Source: Olsenella sp. KH3B4
GTDB taxonomy: Bacteria > Actinomycetota > Coriobacteriia > Coriobacteriales > Atopobiaceae
Direction of reading: 5' to 3'
Assembly: GCA_900111695.1 (NCBI GenBank)
Contig: FOHD01000006.1
Coordinates: 121,471 to 185,470, forward strand
DNA: 64,000 nt
Below, in pieces: positions 54,407-64,000 of the stretch (its first letter is position 1; each line of letters starts with the position of its first letter). Both the position numbers and the translations under genes were made by a program. The notes under the pieces are model-generated. The model saw nothing but the letters and a program-made list of their open reading frames with translations, was not told the DNA's origin and searched no databases.

Positions 54407-57277
54407 ATGGCCAACGAGAAAACCCACGGTGGTAACCGCAGGAACATGGAGCTTCTCTTCCTCTGCCTGGCAGCCGTGCCGGTGGTCCTGCTCTACGCCC
54501 TCTACATCGTGAACGACAACGTGGCCCTCTCCCTGGGGACACTCGCCGTTCCCGTGGGGCTCTTCGTGGCGTTTGCCGCGGCCCATGTGGCCGTGCGCGT
54601 CCTTGCGCCCGACGCAGACCCCGTGATCTTGCCCGTGGTATTTCTCCTCTCGGGCATAGGCATCGCCTTTGTCACGCGGCTTGCACCAGACCTAGCCGAG
54701 AACCAGGTCCTTTGGCTCTTTGTCTCGGTTGCGGCCATGATTGCGACGCTCTTCTTTGTGCGCAACCTCGACAGTCTGGCGGACTACAAGTACACGCTGG
54801 GCCTTGTGGGCGTGATCTTGCTCATCCTGCCCATGATCATTGGTACCGAGAAGAACGGCAGCAAGCTCTGGCTCACGTTTGGCAGCTTCTCGTTCCAGCC
54901 GGGCGAGCTCGCAAAGATCCTCATCGTCCTCTTCTTGGCCTTCTACCTTGCCTCCAACCGAGAGGCTCTCTCTGTCACCGCACACCGCGTGGGGCCCTTC
55001 CGCATCCCGCGCTTCCGCATGCTGCTCCCCCTCTTCATCATGTGGGGCATCAGCCTCCTCATCGTCATCTTCGAGCGCGACCTCGGCAGCGCCCTGCTCT
55101 TCTTCATGTACTTCGTGGTCATGCTCTATGTGGCCACGGGTCGATGGAGCTACGTGTTTATCGCCATAGGTCTTCTCGTCATTGGCTTCTTCCTCTGCTA
55201 CCACTTCTTCTCGCACGTCAAGATCCGCGTGGACATCTGGCTTGATCCGTGGACCGACGCGCAGAACAGCGGCTACCAGATCGTGCAGTCGCTCTACTCC
55301 ATCGCCGACGGCGACCTGGTGGGCACGGGCATTGGCAAGGGCCTCCCCACGCTCATCCCCTTTGTTGAGAGCGACTTTCTCTTCTCGGCCATCGCCGAGG
55401 AGATGGGCCTTTTGGGCGCCAGCGCCGTCATCATCCTCTACATGCTCTTCTGCGTACGCGGGTTTGCCACGGCGGCGCGCGCCAAGTCCGATTCCTCCGC
55501 CTTCGCGGCAGTGGGTCTTACCACGGTCATCGGCTTCCAGGCGTTCCTCATCATTGCCGGCGTCACCAAGCTCCTGCCCCTCACGGGTGTGACGCTCCCC
55601 TTCATGAGCCAGGGCGGCAGCTCGCTGCTCTCGAGCTTCATCATTGTGGGCCTGCTCCTGCGCGCAGGTGACGAGGGCACGGGCCGTGAGGCCCAGCTTG
55701 TGGCCAGCACCCCCCAAGGCGGAAACGGCCGCGTGTCTCTGCTGGGCGCCCAGGCGTCCGCCTTTGTCCACGGCTCACATGCGCGTGCCCGCTTTGAGGT
55801 TCAGGGCGAGGAGTCCGGCGTCCTTGGTCGCGTGGCCCTGGGCAAGCGCCTCACCGCCCTCATCACCGCCTTCGCGGTGCTCTTTGCAGCACTCATCGCG
55901 AACCTCACCTACCTGCAGGTGATCAACGCGAGCACCATCCAGCACATGTCGTCCAACAACCACACCATTGCCAAGAGCGCCTACGTGCAGCGCGGCGCCA
56001 TCATCACCTCCGACGGTGTGACGTTGGCCGAGAGTGTGCGCCAGGAGGACGGCACCTACCTGCGCTCCTATCCGCAGGGCTCGCTTGCGTCGCACACGGT
56101 TGGCTACATCTCGACGCGCTACGGCTCCTCCGGCATCGAGTCGACGATGAACGACACGCTCACGGGCAGCTCGAACTACTCTGACTGGAGGAGCGCGCTC
56201 TACTCGCTGGCTGGAGTCCAGGAGCCCGGCAACACCGTGGCCCTCACGATCAACTCCCAGATGCAGCGCGCAGCAGAGTCTGCGCTCGAGGGCTACACGG
56301 GCGCCGTGGTGGTACTCGACCCCTCCACGGGAGCCGTTCTCGCCAAGGCCAGCGCGCCCACGTACTCCTACGACCAGCTGGACAGCATCATGGGCTCGGG
56401 TGGCTCAGGCTCCCAGCTGCTCGACCGCACCACGCAGGCGCTCTACTCGCCTGGCTCCACCTTCAAGGCCGTCACGCTCTCTGCGGCACTTGATACCGGC
56501 ACCACCACGCTCGACACGGTCTACGACGCCGAGCCCGCTCTGACCATTGGCGGCGCAGAGGTGAGCAACTACGGCTATAACGACTACGGCACCCCCACTC
56601 TGAAGGAGGCCTTCGCCCTCTCGTCCAACACGGTCTTTGGCCAGGTGGGCGTGCAGGTTGGCGCTTCTAACCTCGTGAAGTACGCCGACGCCTTTGGCTA
56701 TGGGGCCAACGTGGGCCAGGACTTCAACACGCTGGCCTCGCTCATGCCCGAACCCTCCGAGATGACCGAGTGGGAGACGGCCTGGGCCGCCTGCGGCCAG
56801 CCCGTTGGCCAGCACCCCAGCCCCGCCGGTCCACAGGTGACGGTCATGCAGAACGCCATGGTGGCCCAGGCCGTCGCTAACGGAGGCGTGGTCATGAACC
56901 CCTACGTGGTAGATCACGTGCTCTCTCCCGAGGGCGCCGTCATCTCCACCACGCAGCCCAAGTCCCTGGGGCAGGCCATCTCGGCAGACACGGCGTCCAA
57001 GGTCAAGGAGGCCATGCTCGGCGTCGTAGACCACGGCACCGGCAGAAGGGCCAAGGTCCAGGGCGTCCAGGTGGCCGGTAAAACCGGTACCGCCCAGATC
57101 GAGGACGGAAAGATCAACTCGTTCTTCATCGGCTTCGCGCCGTACGACAACCCCACGCTCGTCATCTCCGTTGTAATCGAAGGGGCAGACGGCACTGACG
57201 TCGAGGGGTACGCCGCCGGCGTGGCGGGGCAGGTCCTTGCGAGCTGCCTCAACATTCAGGCGCTTGGCGCAAGCTGA
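54407..57277 (+). CDS. RodA/FtsW-type SEDS glycosyltransferase fused to a class B penicillin-binding protein
   Basis: A 956-residue polypeptide; ATG 54407 with GGTGAG six bases upstream (a GTG two codons earlier is possible). Residues 1-415 are a SEDS protein with about ten membrane segments, [20 protein letters not shown] and [14 protein letters not shown] (catalytic Asp loop). After a linker and another helix (about 478-500) comes a class B PBP with SPGSTFKA (S684, K687), SSN (739-741) and KTGT (K892). In mycobacteria rodA and pbpA are separate neighbouring genes in this operon. Here polymerase and transpeptidase are joined in one frame, giving a fixed 1:1 complex for elongation or division peptidoglycan. 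Confidence 0.95.
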   Translation: MANEKTHGGNRRNMELLFLCLAAVPVVLLYALYIVNDNVALSLGTLAVPVGLFVAFAAAHVAVRVLAPDADPVILPVVFLLSGIGIAFVTRLAPDLAENQVLWLFVSVAAMIATLFFVRNLDSLADYKYTLGLVGVILLILPMIIGTEKNGSKLWLTFGSFSFQPGELAKILIVLFLAFYLASNREALSVTAHRVGPFRIPRFRMLLPLFIMWGISLLIVIFERDLGSALLFFMYFVVMLYVATGRWSYVFIAIGLLVIGFFLCYHFFSHVKIRVDIWLDPWTDAQNSGYQIVQSLYSIADGDLVGTGIGKGLPTLIPFVESDFLFSAIAEEMGLLGASAVIILYMLFCVRGFATAARAKSDSSAFAAVGLTTVIGFQAFLIIAGVTKLLPLTGVTLPFMSQGGSSLLSSFIIVGLLLRAGDEGTGREAQLVASTPQGGNGRVSLLGAQASAFVHGSHARARFEVQGEESGVLGRVALGKRLTALITAFAVLFAALIANLTYLQVINASTIQHMSSNNHTIAKSAYVQRGAIITSDGVTLAESVRQEDGTYLRSYPQGSLASHTVGYISTRYGSSGIESTMNDTLTGSSNYSDWRSALYSLAGVQEPGNTVALTINSQMQRAAESALEGYTGAVVVLDPSTGAVLAKASAPTYSYDQLDSIMGSGGSGSQLLDRTTQALYSPGSTFKAVTLSAALDTGTTTLDTVYDAEPALTIGGAEVSNYGYNDYGTPTLKEAFALSSNTVFGQVGVQVGASNLVKYADAFGYGANVGQDFNTLASLMPEPSEMTEWETAWAACGQPVGQHPSPAGPQVTVMQNAMVAQAVANGGVVMNPYVVDHVLSPEGAVISTTQPKSLGQAISADTASKVKEAMLGVVDHGTGRRAKVQGVQVAGKTGTAQIEDGKINSFFIGFAPYDNPTLVISVVIEGADGTDVEGYAAGVAGQVLASCLNIQALGAS

Positions 57278-57392
57278 TGAGAAACGCACGACCACTGCAC
57301 GGTACGAGCTAGCTGTTATAAACGCGAACCGCAGAGCACTTCAAACGTAGATACAAGACGCGGTGTTGCCGCTTGGGTGATAGGAGAGGTAG

Positions 57393-59411
57393 ATGGCAGA
57401 CAGGGTCCTTGGTGGAAGGTACCAGGTCCTCGACAAGGTGGGCACGGGAGGTATGGCCACGGTATACCGTGGCATGGACCAGGTTCTGGGGAGGACCGTC
57501 GCCATCAAGACGATGCTGCCCCAGTACGCAACCGACCCCTCGTTCGCCGCACGCTTCAAGCAGGAGGCGCAGGCAGCGGCAGCCCTCAACAGCCCGTACA
57601 TTGTCTCGGTCTACGACTGGGGCAAGGACGGGGACACCTACTACATCATCATGGAGTACCTGCGCGGCACCGACCTCAAGAGCGGCATCCGCAAGCACGG
57701 TGCGCTCGACTGCAAGAAGGTCGCGCAGATTGGCTCGCAGATTGCCCAGGCGCTCTCTGTTGCCCACAACCACGACATCATCCACCGCGACATCAAGCCG
57801 CAGAACATCATGGTGCAGCCCGACGGCAACATCAAGGTGATGGACTTTGGCATCGCGCGTGCAAAGAACAGTCACCTCACCACCGACAACTCCGTGCTTG
57901 GCACGGCGCACTACGTCTCGCCCGAGCAGACCCAGGGCAAGCCCCTTGGCCCCACCACTGACCTCTACTCCCTGGGCATTGTGATGTACGAGGCCGCAAC
58001 CGGCCGCGTGCCGTTTGATGGCGACAACGCCGTGACCGTTGCCATGAAGCAGGTCACCGAGCGGCCCGTACCGCCAAGCCAGATCAACCCCAACGTAGAC
58101 CCGCAGCTTGAGGCCATCATTCTCAAGTGCATGCAGAAGGACCCCAAGGACCGCTTCCAGACGGCCGACGAGCTCTATCACACGCTCCACGACTACCTTG
58201 CCGGTCGCATGCAAGCGGTCAACAACGCCACGGCCATGCTGCCGGTGGCAGCGGCAACCACTCCCCTCGCCGGGCGTGGGAGCAACTCCACTCAGAGCAT
58301 GCCCCGGATGCAGAGCACCGGCAGGATGCGCCCCCAGTCAGCCACCGAGCAGGCGGCGCAGGAAGAGGAGGAGCGCCAGAAGAAGCAGAAGCGCAACCGC
58401 GTGCTTGCGATTGTCGGCGCCATTGTAGGAATCGTGGTTGTGGCGCTTATCGTGGTGAGCGTACTGGGGTCTGGCTCGAAGGCCTACTCGGTGCCCAATC
58501 TCCTTGGCCTCACACAGGACGAGGCGCAGGCCCAGCTCGACGCCGACGGGCATGGCTTCAAGATTGGTAACGTGTCCGAGCAGTATTCCTCCTCTGTTGA
58601 GGAAGGCAAGATCATTGAGCAGACCCCGGGTGCCGGACGGACGGCAACCGAGGGGTCGAGCATTGACATCGTGGTGTCGAAGGGCGAGGAGCCTGCGGCA
58701 TCGGTCACCGTGCCAGACCTCACCAACTGCACGCCGTCCGAGGCGCAGGACCTGCTCAACAAATATGGGCTCAAGGGACAAGCGGGAGACTCCGTCTACA
58801 ATGCCGACGTCGAGGTTGGTCACGTTGCCGAGCAGGAACCCGCAGCCGGCTCCTCCGCCAAGGCCGGTGACACCATCACCTATCACCTCTCCCAGGGCGC
58901 TGAGCAGGTCTCTGTTCCCAACGTGGTGGGCGATTCCCAGTCCAGCGCAACGAGCACGCTCCAGAACGCGGGCTTCGAGGTGAGCGTCACGCAGTCCTCC
59001 TCGTCCAGCGTTGAGAAGGGCAACGTCATTAGCACCAACCCGTCCGCCGGCACGAGTGCCGACAAGGGCAGCACCGTGACCATCACGGTCTCCACTGGCC
59101 CCTCCTCGGTCTCGGTGCCCAATGTCGTGGGATACGACGAGGCCTCCGCCGAGGCAGCGCTCAAGAACGCCGGATTCGGCGTCTCGGTTACCACCGAGCA
59201 GAGCAGCAGCGTTGCAAAGGGCAGGGTCATCTCCCAGTCTGCCAGCACTGCCGCGGCTGGGTCGACCATCACTATCGTGGTGTCGAGCGGATCTGGCAGC
59301 ACCAACTCGAGCGGTTCGAACACCAGTAACGGCAACTCCTCGACAAACAATGGCGAGACAGGCACGAATAACGGCGGTCAAACCAACACCGGTACATCGG
59401 GCGGTGCATAG
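57393..59411 (+). CDS. pknB: Ser/Thr protein kinase PknB with four PASTA domains
   Basis: A 672-residue kinase; ATG 57393 behind GGAGAGGTAG. The kinase domain (1-275) has GTGGMATVY, VAIKTML, HRDIKPQN and DFGIA, an RD kinase with a GTAHYVSPEQ activation segment. A juxtamembrane Arg/Gln/Ser-rich part and one helix (about 338-360) lead to four PASTA repeats (about 365-630), which bind muropeptide/lipid II outside the cell. A Ser/Thr/Asn/Gly-rich tail ends the protein. It closes the operon, 115 bases after the RodA-PBP gene, and probably controls peptidoglycan synthesis. Confidence 0.96.
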   Translation: MADRVLGGRYQVLDKVGTGGMATVYRGMDQVLGRTVAIKTMLPQYATDPSFAARFKQEAQAAAALNSPYIVSVYDWGKDGDTYYIIMEYLRGTDLKSGIRKHGALDCKKVAQIGSQIAQALSVAHNHDIIHRDIKPQNIMVQPDGNIKVMDFGIARAKNSHLTTDNSVLGTAHYVSPEQTQGKPLGPTTDLYSLGIVMYEAATGRVPFDGDNAVTVAMKQVTERPVPPSQINPNVDPQLEAIILKCMQKDPKDRFQTADELYHTLHDYLAGRMQAVNNATAMLPVAAATTPLAGRGSNSTQSMPRMQSTGRMRPQSATEQAAQEEEERQKKQKRNRVLAIVGAIVGIVVVALIVVSVLGSGSKAYSVPNLLGLTQDEAQAQLDADGHGFKIGNVSEQYSSSVEEGKIIEQTPGAGRTATEGSSIDIVVSKGEEPAASVTVPDLTNCTPSEAQDLLNKYGLKGQAGDSVYNADVEVGHVAEQEPAAGSSAKAGDTITYHLSQGAEQVSVPNVVGDSQSSATSTLQNAGFEVSVTQSSSSSVEKGNVISTNPSAGTSADKGSTVTITVSTGPSSVSVPNVVGYDEASAEAALKNAGFGVSVTTEQSSSVAKGRVISQSASTAAAGSTITIVVSSGSGSTNSSGSNTSNGNSSTNNGETGTNNGGQTNTGTSGGA

Positions 59412-59431
59412 GGAAGACCGCTCGAATCTTG

Positions 59432-59465
59432 AAGCCCCCGGTCGCGTCAATGCGACCGGGGGCTT
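59432..59465 (+). terminator. Terminator of the pknB operon
   Basis: AAGCCCCCGGTCGC (59432-59445) pairs with GCGACCGGGGGCTT (59452-59465), a perfect 14-bp stem, then TGTCGTG. Confidence 0.9.
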
Positions 59466-59572
59466 TGTCGTGCAGGGCGAGACGTCATCTCGGATAAAAC
59501 TCCAGCTCTAGCTGTATGCTGAATTGGTTGCGTCGGTAACTATCCGTTTGGCTTCGCGTGCCGGAGGCAATT

Positions 59573-60934
59573 GTGGACAAGAACAAACTTCCTTATAACC
59601 CAACTAAGATCGAGTCGATAGTTGAGTATGCGGGAAACCTTGTCGGCCACACACTTCGCGAGAAGACACGTGCGCCAGAACTTCAAAGTCCAAAACAACG
59701 GCGGGGGTCTTTTGGAAACGCGCTTGAGGAGTACTACTTTCGCTACAGCCTGAATAGTGAATCCGCACCAGACTTTCCGAAAGTTGGACTTGAGCTCAAA
59801 TCGACCCCAGTGAAGCAGGCCAGAAACGGTGAGTTGGTCGCAAAAGAGCGTCTCGTTCTCATGCAAATCAACTACATGACCGTAGTTCACGAGACTTTTG
59901 AGTCCAGCCATCTTCTCAAGAAGGCCCGGAAGATTCTTCTCGTCTCCTATGTGTGGGAGAAGGGCGCCGACCCGCTTGATTACAAAATCGAGATGGCCGA
60001 GCTGTGGGGTCTTCCCGAGGAAGACATGCCGCAATTCAAGATTGACTGGGAGACGGTTGTAGATAAAATTCGTGCGGGACACGCGGAAGATATCTCGAGC
60101 TCGGATACCCTCTATCTTGAGGCCTGCACCAAGGCTGCAAATGGTTCGAGGAGAACCCAACAGCCATATTCCGACGTAAAAGTGAAGCCCCGTGCGTGGG
60201 CACTTAAGGCTTCCTACATGACCGCCGCAGAAAGTAAGTTACGTAATAAGCGACAGGCAATTAAGCGCACGGAGGGCGAGAAAGACCTTGGTCTGCTTGA
60301 TCTCGTTCGCAAGCGTTTTGAACCCTATTTCGGGACAACGCAAGAAGACCTGTGCAGGCTGTTTGACATTGGAAAGCCCGGAGGGAAGCTCCCTAAGAAT
60401 TCCTGCGCTTTGGTTACGAAAGCAATCCTTGGTATTTCCAAAGATGCCGAGGTAGATGAATTTGCCAAGGCAGGAATTAAAGCGAAGACCATACGCTTAA
60501 TGAAAAGTGGCCGCCCAAAGGAAGACATCTCCTTTCCCCCATTTGACTACTATGCCCTTGAGAAGACGCCCTTCCAGGATTCCGACTTCCTTCAATACCT
60601 CCAGCAGAAGTGGCTCCTCGTTATTTACCGTGACGAGTCCGATGGAATTTTCAGACTCTCCGATGTGGCGTTCTGGCAGATGCCCGAGAAAGACATTCCA
60701 GAAGCGCGGCGCTGCTATGAGCAGATGCAGGCAAATGTACGCCATGGACACGCAGAGATTTCAGTCAAGGCAAGCGAAAACCGTTGCTGTCATGTACGCC
60801 CACATGCGCGCAACAGGCAAAACACACTCCCCCAACCCCATGGCGCTCCAACTGTAAAGAAGTCTTTCTGGCTCAATGCCTCATATATGAAAGATGAAAT
60901 CGAGAGGGTGCTGAGCGCACATAGCGGCGATTAA
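59573..60934 (+). CDS. Type II restriction endonuclease, Sau3AI/MutH family
   Basis: A 453-residue enzyme; the GTG at 59573 has GGAGG five bases upstream (a GTG five codons earlier lacks one). Residues about 45-130 carry the MutH-type core: RRGSFGNALEEYYF, PDFPKVGLELKSTP (Asp...Glu-X-Lys metal site) and LVLMQINYM. As in Sau3AI a second MutH-like half follows (FEPYFGTTQEDLCRLF). Sau3AI itself cuts GATC, so GATC is the likely target. GC is lower than in the upstream operon. The cognate C5-methyltransferase is 63 bases downstream. Confidence 0.9.
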   Translation: MDKNKLPYNPTKIESIVEYAGNLVGHTLREKTRAPELQSPKQRRGSFGNALEEYYFRYSLNSESAPDFPKVGLELKSTPVKQARNGELVAKERLVLMQINYMTVVHETFESSHLLKKARKILLVSYVWEKGADPLDYKIEMAELWGLPEEDMPQFKIDWETVVDKIRAGHAEDISSSDTLYLEACTKAANGSRRTQQPYSDVKVKPRAWALKASYMTAAESKLRNKRQAIKRTEGEKDLGLLDLVRKRFEPYFGTTQEDLCRLFDIGKPGGKLPKNSCALVTKAILGISKDAEVDEFAKAGIKAKTIRLMKSGRPKEDISFPPFDYYALEKTPFQDSDFLQYLQQKWLLVIYRDESDGIFRLSDVAFWQMPEKDIPEARRCYEQMQANVRHGHAEISVKASENRCCHVRPHARNRQNTLPQPHGAPTVKKSFWLNASYMKDEIERVLSAHSGD

Positions 60935-60997
60935 TGTCACGAGGATCGGCTATTATGATCGCCTAGGAACTAGTCCACAGACAGCGAACGGAGAAAC

Positions 60998-62287
60998 GTG
61001 GACCAACAGATTACGGTTGCCGAGCTCTTTGCAGGAGTCGGCGGGTTTAGGCTTGGCCTTGAGGGTTATTGCAATGATGCCAGGGGCTGGAACATGCCTT
61101 CGGCTGGACCTTACAAAACCATATGGGCTAACCAGTGGGAGCCAGGGTCCGACAGAAGGCAATTTGCCGCACGCTGCTATGAGAAGCGTTTTGGAGAAGG
61201 GTCTGTGGTCAACGAGGACATCGCCACCGTGCTTGATGAATACGACGCTGGCCAACGAGCAATTCCCGATGTCGACATGGTAGTTGGAGGATTCCCGTGT
61301 CAAGACTACTCGGTAGCTCGACCGCTATCGCAGGCCAATGGTATCGAAGGCAAGAAGGGCGTTCTCTGGTGGTCTATTTACCGCTTTCTTCAACTGCAGC
61401 TAGCGAAGTCATCTAAGAACGCTCGCTGGTGCATGTTCGAAAACGTCGACCGACTTCTCAAAAGCCCTGCGCAGCAACGAGGAAGAGACTTTGCAATCAT
61501 CCTCTCCTGTCTTGCCTCGCTTGGATACTCGGTGGAGTGGAGAGTCGTCAACAGCGCAGAATACGGTTTCCCTCAGCGGAGGAAGCGAGTCTATATCCTT
61601 GCCGAACGTGGGGTACGGTGGGACCTCAAAGAGAGGCTTCTCCACGGAATAATGGCGAGCGCATTCCCCATGGAGGCGCCAGCGGAAATAAACTATGTCG
61701 ATATCCCTGCAGACCCCTATGACGCCTCCCAATCTTTCAATGTGGGAGGAAAGATTTCGCCCTTTTCTGACGCAGGCGTTATGGTCGGGAACAGGGCACT
61801 TACCTGTAAGGTTTTGGAGGCATATGACGGTCCTCAACAGACCCTGGGTGACGTTCTCGTCCCTGAAAACGAAATTCCTGAAGAATACTTCGTTCCTGAG
61901 TCGCAGCGAGAGAAGTGGGAGTATCTAAAGGGCTCGAAGAAGGAGAAGCGCACCAACAAGACAACTGGCTTCGAATACAGCTACTCAGAGGGTGCCATGT
62001 CCTTCCCAGACGCAACGGATAAGCCCTCTCGCACCATCCTTACGGGCGAGGGTGGTCGAGGGGCCTCACGCTTCAAGCACGTTGTGAAGTGCGAAGACGG
62101 TCGGCTTCGTCGCTTGGTCCCCGACGAGCTCGATCAGCTCCAGTGCTTCCCCAAAGGGTGGACAGATACCGGAATGACTGACGGGCAGCGCGCCTTCTGT
62201 ATGGGCAATGCACTTGTCGTTGGCATTCCGCACCGCATTGGCATCGAGGTTGCAAAAGAGCTCAAGGGCCAAACGGCAAGACAATAG
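60998..62287 (+). CDS. DNA (cytosine-5) methyltransferase of the restriction-modification system
   Basis: A 429-residue C5-methyltransferase. Motif I is TVAELFAGVGGFRLGL, motif IV VVGGFPCQDYS with the catalytic Cys, motif VI ENVDRL, motif VIII QRRKRVYI and motif X GNALVVGIP. The target-recognition domain lies at about 230-370. It protects the host at the site cut by the partner enzyme. The GTG at 60998 has GGAG four bases upstream. Its frame is of lower GC than the housekeeping genes, consistent with acquisition as a unit. Confidence 0.95.
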   Translation: MDQQITVAELFAGVGGFRLGLEGYCNDARGWNMPSAGPYKTIWANQWEPGSDRRQFAARCYEKRFGEGSVVNEDIATVLDEYDAGQRAIPDVDMVVGGFPCQDYSVARPLSQANGIEGKKGVLWWSIYRFLQLQLAKSSKNARWCMFENVDRLLKSPAQQRGRDFAIILSCLASLGYSVEWRVVNSAEYGFPQRRKRVYILAERGVRWDLKERLLHGIMASAFPMEAPAEINYVDIPADPYDASQSFNVGGKISPFSDAGVMVGNRALTCKVLEAYDGPQQTLGDVLVPENEIPEEYFVPESQREKWEYLKGSKKEKRTNKTTGFEYSYSEGAMSFPDATDKPSRTILTGEGGRGASRFKHVVKCEDGRLRRLVPDELDQLQCFPKGWTDTGMTDGQRAFCMGNALVVGIPHRIGIEVAKELKGQTARQ

Positions 62288-62309
62288 TCGGCCATACGAG
62301 TCCCGCTGC

Positions 62310-62336
62310 CCGCGCACGGCGGCGGCCGTGTGCGGC
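62310..62336. terminator. GC-rich hairpin between convergent genes
   Basis: CCGCGCACGGC (about 62310-62320) pairs with GCCGTGTGCGG (about 62326-62336), allowing one G-T pair. It separates the methyltransferase and AlbA_2 genes and can serve both. Confidence 0.55.
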
Positions 62337-62346
62337 CCGCACCCAC

Positions 62347-63609
62347 TTACTTCTCGCCACTTGTGCTAAGCAGCACGTTCACCAGCTCCACGTCATCGGG
62401 ATCGGGCGAACCGAGCGGCAGCCCGCACGCCTCAAAGAAGTGGCTTCCCGCAAACTGGCGCGCACGGAACGTGTCGTGCGCCCCATCGTCGAGGTAGCGA
62501 ACGCGCGAGATGCAATCGGTTGTTGCGCAATACAGCACGCCATGGCGCGCGGCGTAGCTAAGGTACGTCTCGTTCTCCGACCAGAGCGTGACCCCAGCCA
62601 TGTGCTCGAGCTCGTACGCCACGGCGTACTCCCGCCAGGAAAGGCCGCGCAGCCGCACGTAGCGGTCGAGAAGCGACGCCATTCTCGTTACGCGACGCAG
62701 TGTGGCGGTGGCATCCATGAGCCGAGCGTCTGAACGCGGAGAGAAGAGCGTGCGCTCGGTGAGCGTGCGGAGGGCACACTCGCACTCGTCTCCCGTGACC
62801 ATTACCGCAGGTACCGAAAGCTTCATCGACTCGTTGGGAAAGAGCTCAATAGCCGAGTGCGCCACGACCGTCTCATCCCTCTGTGACGTCCGAAACACCA
62901 GGCTGTCATGTGCATGCTGGGTGCGGCAGCCAATTCCGTAGCACTCGAAGGCTGCGCGCATCGCGGCAGCGCCCTCGTTGATGCTCGCACGCGAGTTTGC
63001 CTCGTCTTCCTCGGGGCCAAGCCTAAACAGATAGAGGTCGAAAAGGGCAACGGGGTCCGCGGCGTCATCCGCCATGGGATAGTAGACCGTTCGACGGCAG
63101 AACCTACGCACGTCCAGCCGGCGACTGGTCGCACGGTCATAGAGGTCTACCAGCGCCGTTCCGTCCGCCGGCCCCGAGGTGGAGCCCTCGCGAATCTCAA
63201 CTATGCCATCGGCCACATAGGGAGGGAAGTCTCCCTCGTCGACGCGCACCAGGATGACGCCTCGGCTGTCATCTTTCGGGTCCGCGAGAAAACGGACCTC
63301 GAAGTGGGGCGCAGGCGAGACGTGCCGGCGACAGAGCTCGCCTATCACCTGGCTGACGTCCGCCGTGCCCCGCGGAACCGGCACGACCTCGCGAGAGTCA
63401 TCCGCAATGCCAATGACAAGCCAGCCCCCGCGGGAGTTCGAAAAAGATGCAACGATTTTTGGGATCTTCCGACGCACACTTGGCCCAAAGGTCTGCTTGA
63501 ACTCAAGGGCAAAGCCCTCCTCGAGGTCCTGGAGCTGGGACAGGTCCTCCCAGACCACGTCACCCAATGCCTTAGGCCTGCCTTGATCGTCGCGAAACGG
63601 GCTGAACAT
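62347..63609 (-). CDS. AlbA_2/Schlafen-type ATP-binding domain protein
   Basis: A 420-residue protein; ATG 63609 has AGGGGG four bases upstream. Residues about 25-150 form an AlbA_2 domain (FALEFKQTF, IVASFSNSRGGWLVIGIADD), found in Schlafen-like proteins and many regulators of mobile islands. The rest (about 160-420) has no motif I recognise; two Cys-rich spots occur (VRRFCRRT, CYGIGCRT). The role is unknown; it sits beside a restriction system and an IS3 element, so a defence or island-regulatory function is possible. Confidence 0.82.
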   Translation of the reverse strand: MFSPFRDDQGRPKALGDVVWEDLSQLQDLEEGFALEFKQTFGPSVRRKIPKIVASFSNSRGGWLVIGIADDSREVVPVPRGTADVSQVIGELCRRHVSPAPHFEVRFLADPKDDSRGVILVRVDEGDFPPYVADGIVEIREGSTSGPADGTALVDLYDRATSRRLDVRRFCRRTVYYPMADDAADPVALFDLYLFRLGPEEDEANSRASINEGAAAMRAAFECYGIGCRTQHAHDSLVFRTSQRDETVVAHSAIELFPNESMKLSVPAVMVTGDECECALRTLTERTLFSPRSDARLMDATATLRRVTRMASLLDRYVRLRGLSWREYAVAYELEHMAGVTLWSENETYLSYAARHGVLYCATTDCISRVRYLDDGAHDTFRARQFAGSHFFEACGLPLGSPDPDDVELVNVLLSTSGEK

Positions 63610-63759
63610 GAGTCCCCCTCGCCTGCAGTTGCGTGTGACTGCGCGGTGCGATGCTTTGAGTGTAACGCCCCGCCCGTGCGCCCCGTGCAAGCAATATGTG
63701 CGCAATTTTGCAGCGCTCGGGACCTTTCAAGGGACCCCGGACGTTCCTCTGGACCGCCG

Positions 63760-64000
63760 CTACGCCGCGTAACCCAGCGCCGCACGGTGCTCCCTTATCG
63801 TCCTCCATCCTAGCGCCTTCTTCGGCTTCCCGCCCCTGTACCACTCGATGTAGGAGCCCAGCCTCTCGCTGAACTCCGCGAACGTCACGCCCCGCCAGTC
63901 GGTCCCGTGGAAGAAGTCGCTCTTGAGAGTGCCGAAGAACCCCTCGCACCTCGCGTTGTCCGGGCTCCTGGCCTTGCGCGACATCGAGCGCGTCACGTGG
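63760..64000 (-). CDS. IS3-family transposase OrfB, C-terminal end (5' part outside window)
   Basis: The frame runs off the right edge. DNARCEGFFGTLKSDFF includes the last catalytic Glu region of the integrase core, and YIEWYRGGKPKKALGWRT is the typical C-terminal block of IS3/IS150-group transposases. The stop is at 63760-63762. The element end should lie within the next 60 bases leftwards (63700-63759), but I could not fix an inverted terminal repeat because the other end is missing. Confidence 0.9.
   Translation of the reverse strand, partial: HVTRSMSRKARSPDNARCEGFFGTLKSDFFHGTDWRGVTFAEFSERLGSYIEWYRGGKPKKALGWRTIREHRAALGYAA

Noticed and set aside
63706-63759. IS3 right-end inverted repeat
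   Set aside because: GGACC-type sequences occur, but without the left end the terminal repeat cannot be identified.

Overview
The window looks like chromosome from a high-GC anaerobic actinobacterium, most likely class Coriobacteriia (Olsenella/Atopobium-like). The grounds are high-GC third positions almost throughout, an actinobacterial Ser/Thr-kinase/FHA/PP2C/RodA-PBP cluster, a single-chain pyruvate:ferredoxin oxidoreductase, repeated GH3 glycosidases with LytTR regulators, and a sortase-B pilus locus. No 16S rRNA or other decisive marker is present, so the assignment is inference.

Layout. 1-16.5 kb is a glycosidase/uptake region. Three GH3 glycosidases lie on the minus strand (one cut by the window edge). 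Two are each divergent from a closely similar AgrA/AgrC-type pair (LytTR response regulator plus GHKL kinase). Between them sits metN-metI-metQ, preceded by a sigma70-like promoter, a short Met-rich leader ORF and an attenuator-like hairpin. A small lower-GC pair of unknown genes (6.9-7.8 kb) looks acquired. 17-26.9 kb is housekeeping: DedA, SRP RNA, a Memo-AMMECR1 fusion with its radical SAM partner, a DUF4143 ATPase behind tandem palindromes, pgi, thioredoxin and a PAP2 phosphatase. Two intergenic arrays of related hairpins (23.0 and 27.0 kb) belong to one repeat family.

27.3-34.5 kb is a pilus operon: VWA tip pilin, signal-peptidase-like protein, FctA-type backbone pilin, class B sortase and a second FctA-type pilin. 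It is divergent from a one-component LytTR regulator. 34.5-45.3 kb holds a phosphoesterase, a glycosyltransferase-LytS-LytR operon, PFOR with LytTR-like direct repeats in its upstream region, an acetyltransferase and GluQRS. tRNA-Ser(GCU) and tRNA-Arg(ACG) follow, then a patatin, serS and tRNA-Leu(CAG).

49.5-59.4 kb is a tightly coupled cell-envelope signalling operon: a kinase with a multi-pass membrane tail, FhaA, FhaB, PP2C phosphatase, a single polypeptide joining RodA (SEDS glycosyltransferase) to a class B PBP, and PknB with four PASTA repeats. 59.5-64 kb is accessory DNA: a Sau3AI/MutH-type endonuclease with its C5-cytosine methyltransferase, an AlbA_2/Schlafen-type protein, and an IS3-family transposase cut by the right edge.

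The most distinctive signals are the metNIQ leader/attenuator, four LytTR regulators in 34 kb, the RodA-PBP fusion, the two hairpin arrays, the 33-bp tandem palindromes before the ATPase, and a 29-bp perfect palindrome that supplies the serS stop codon.
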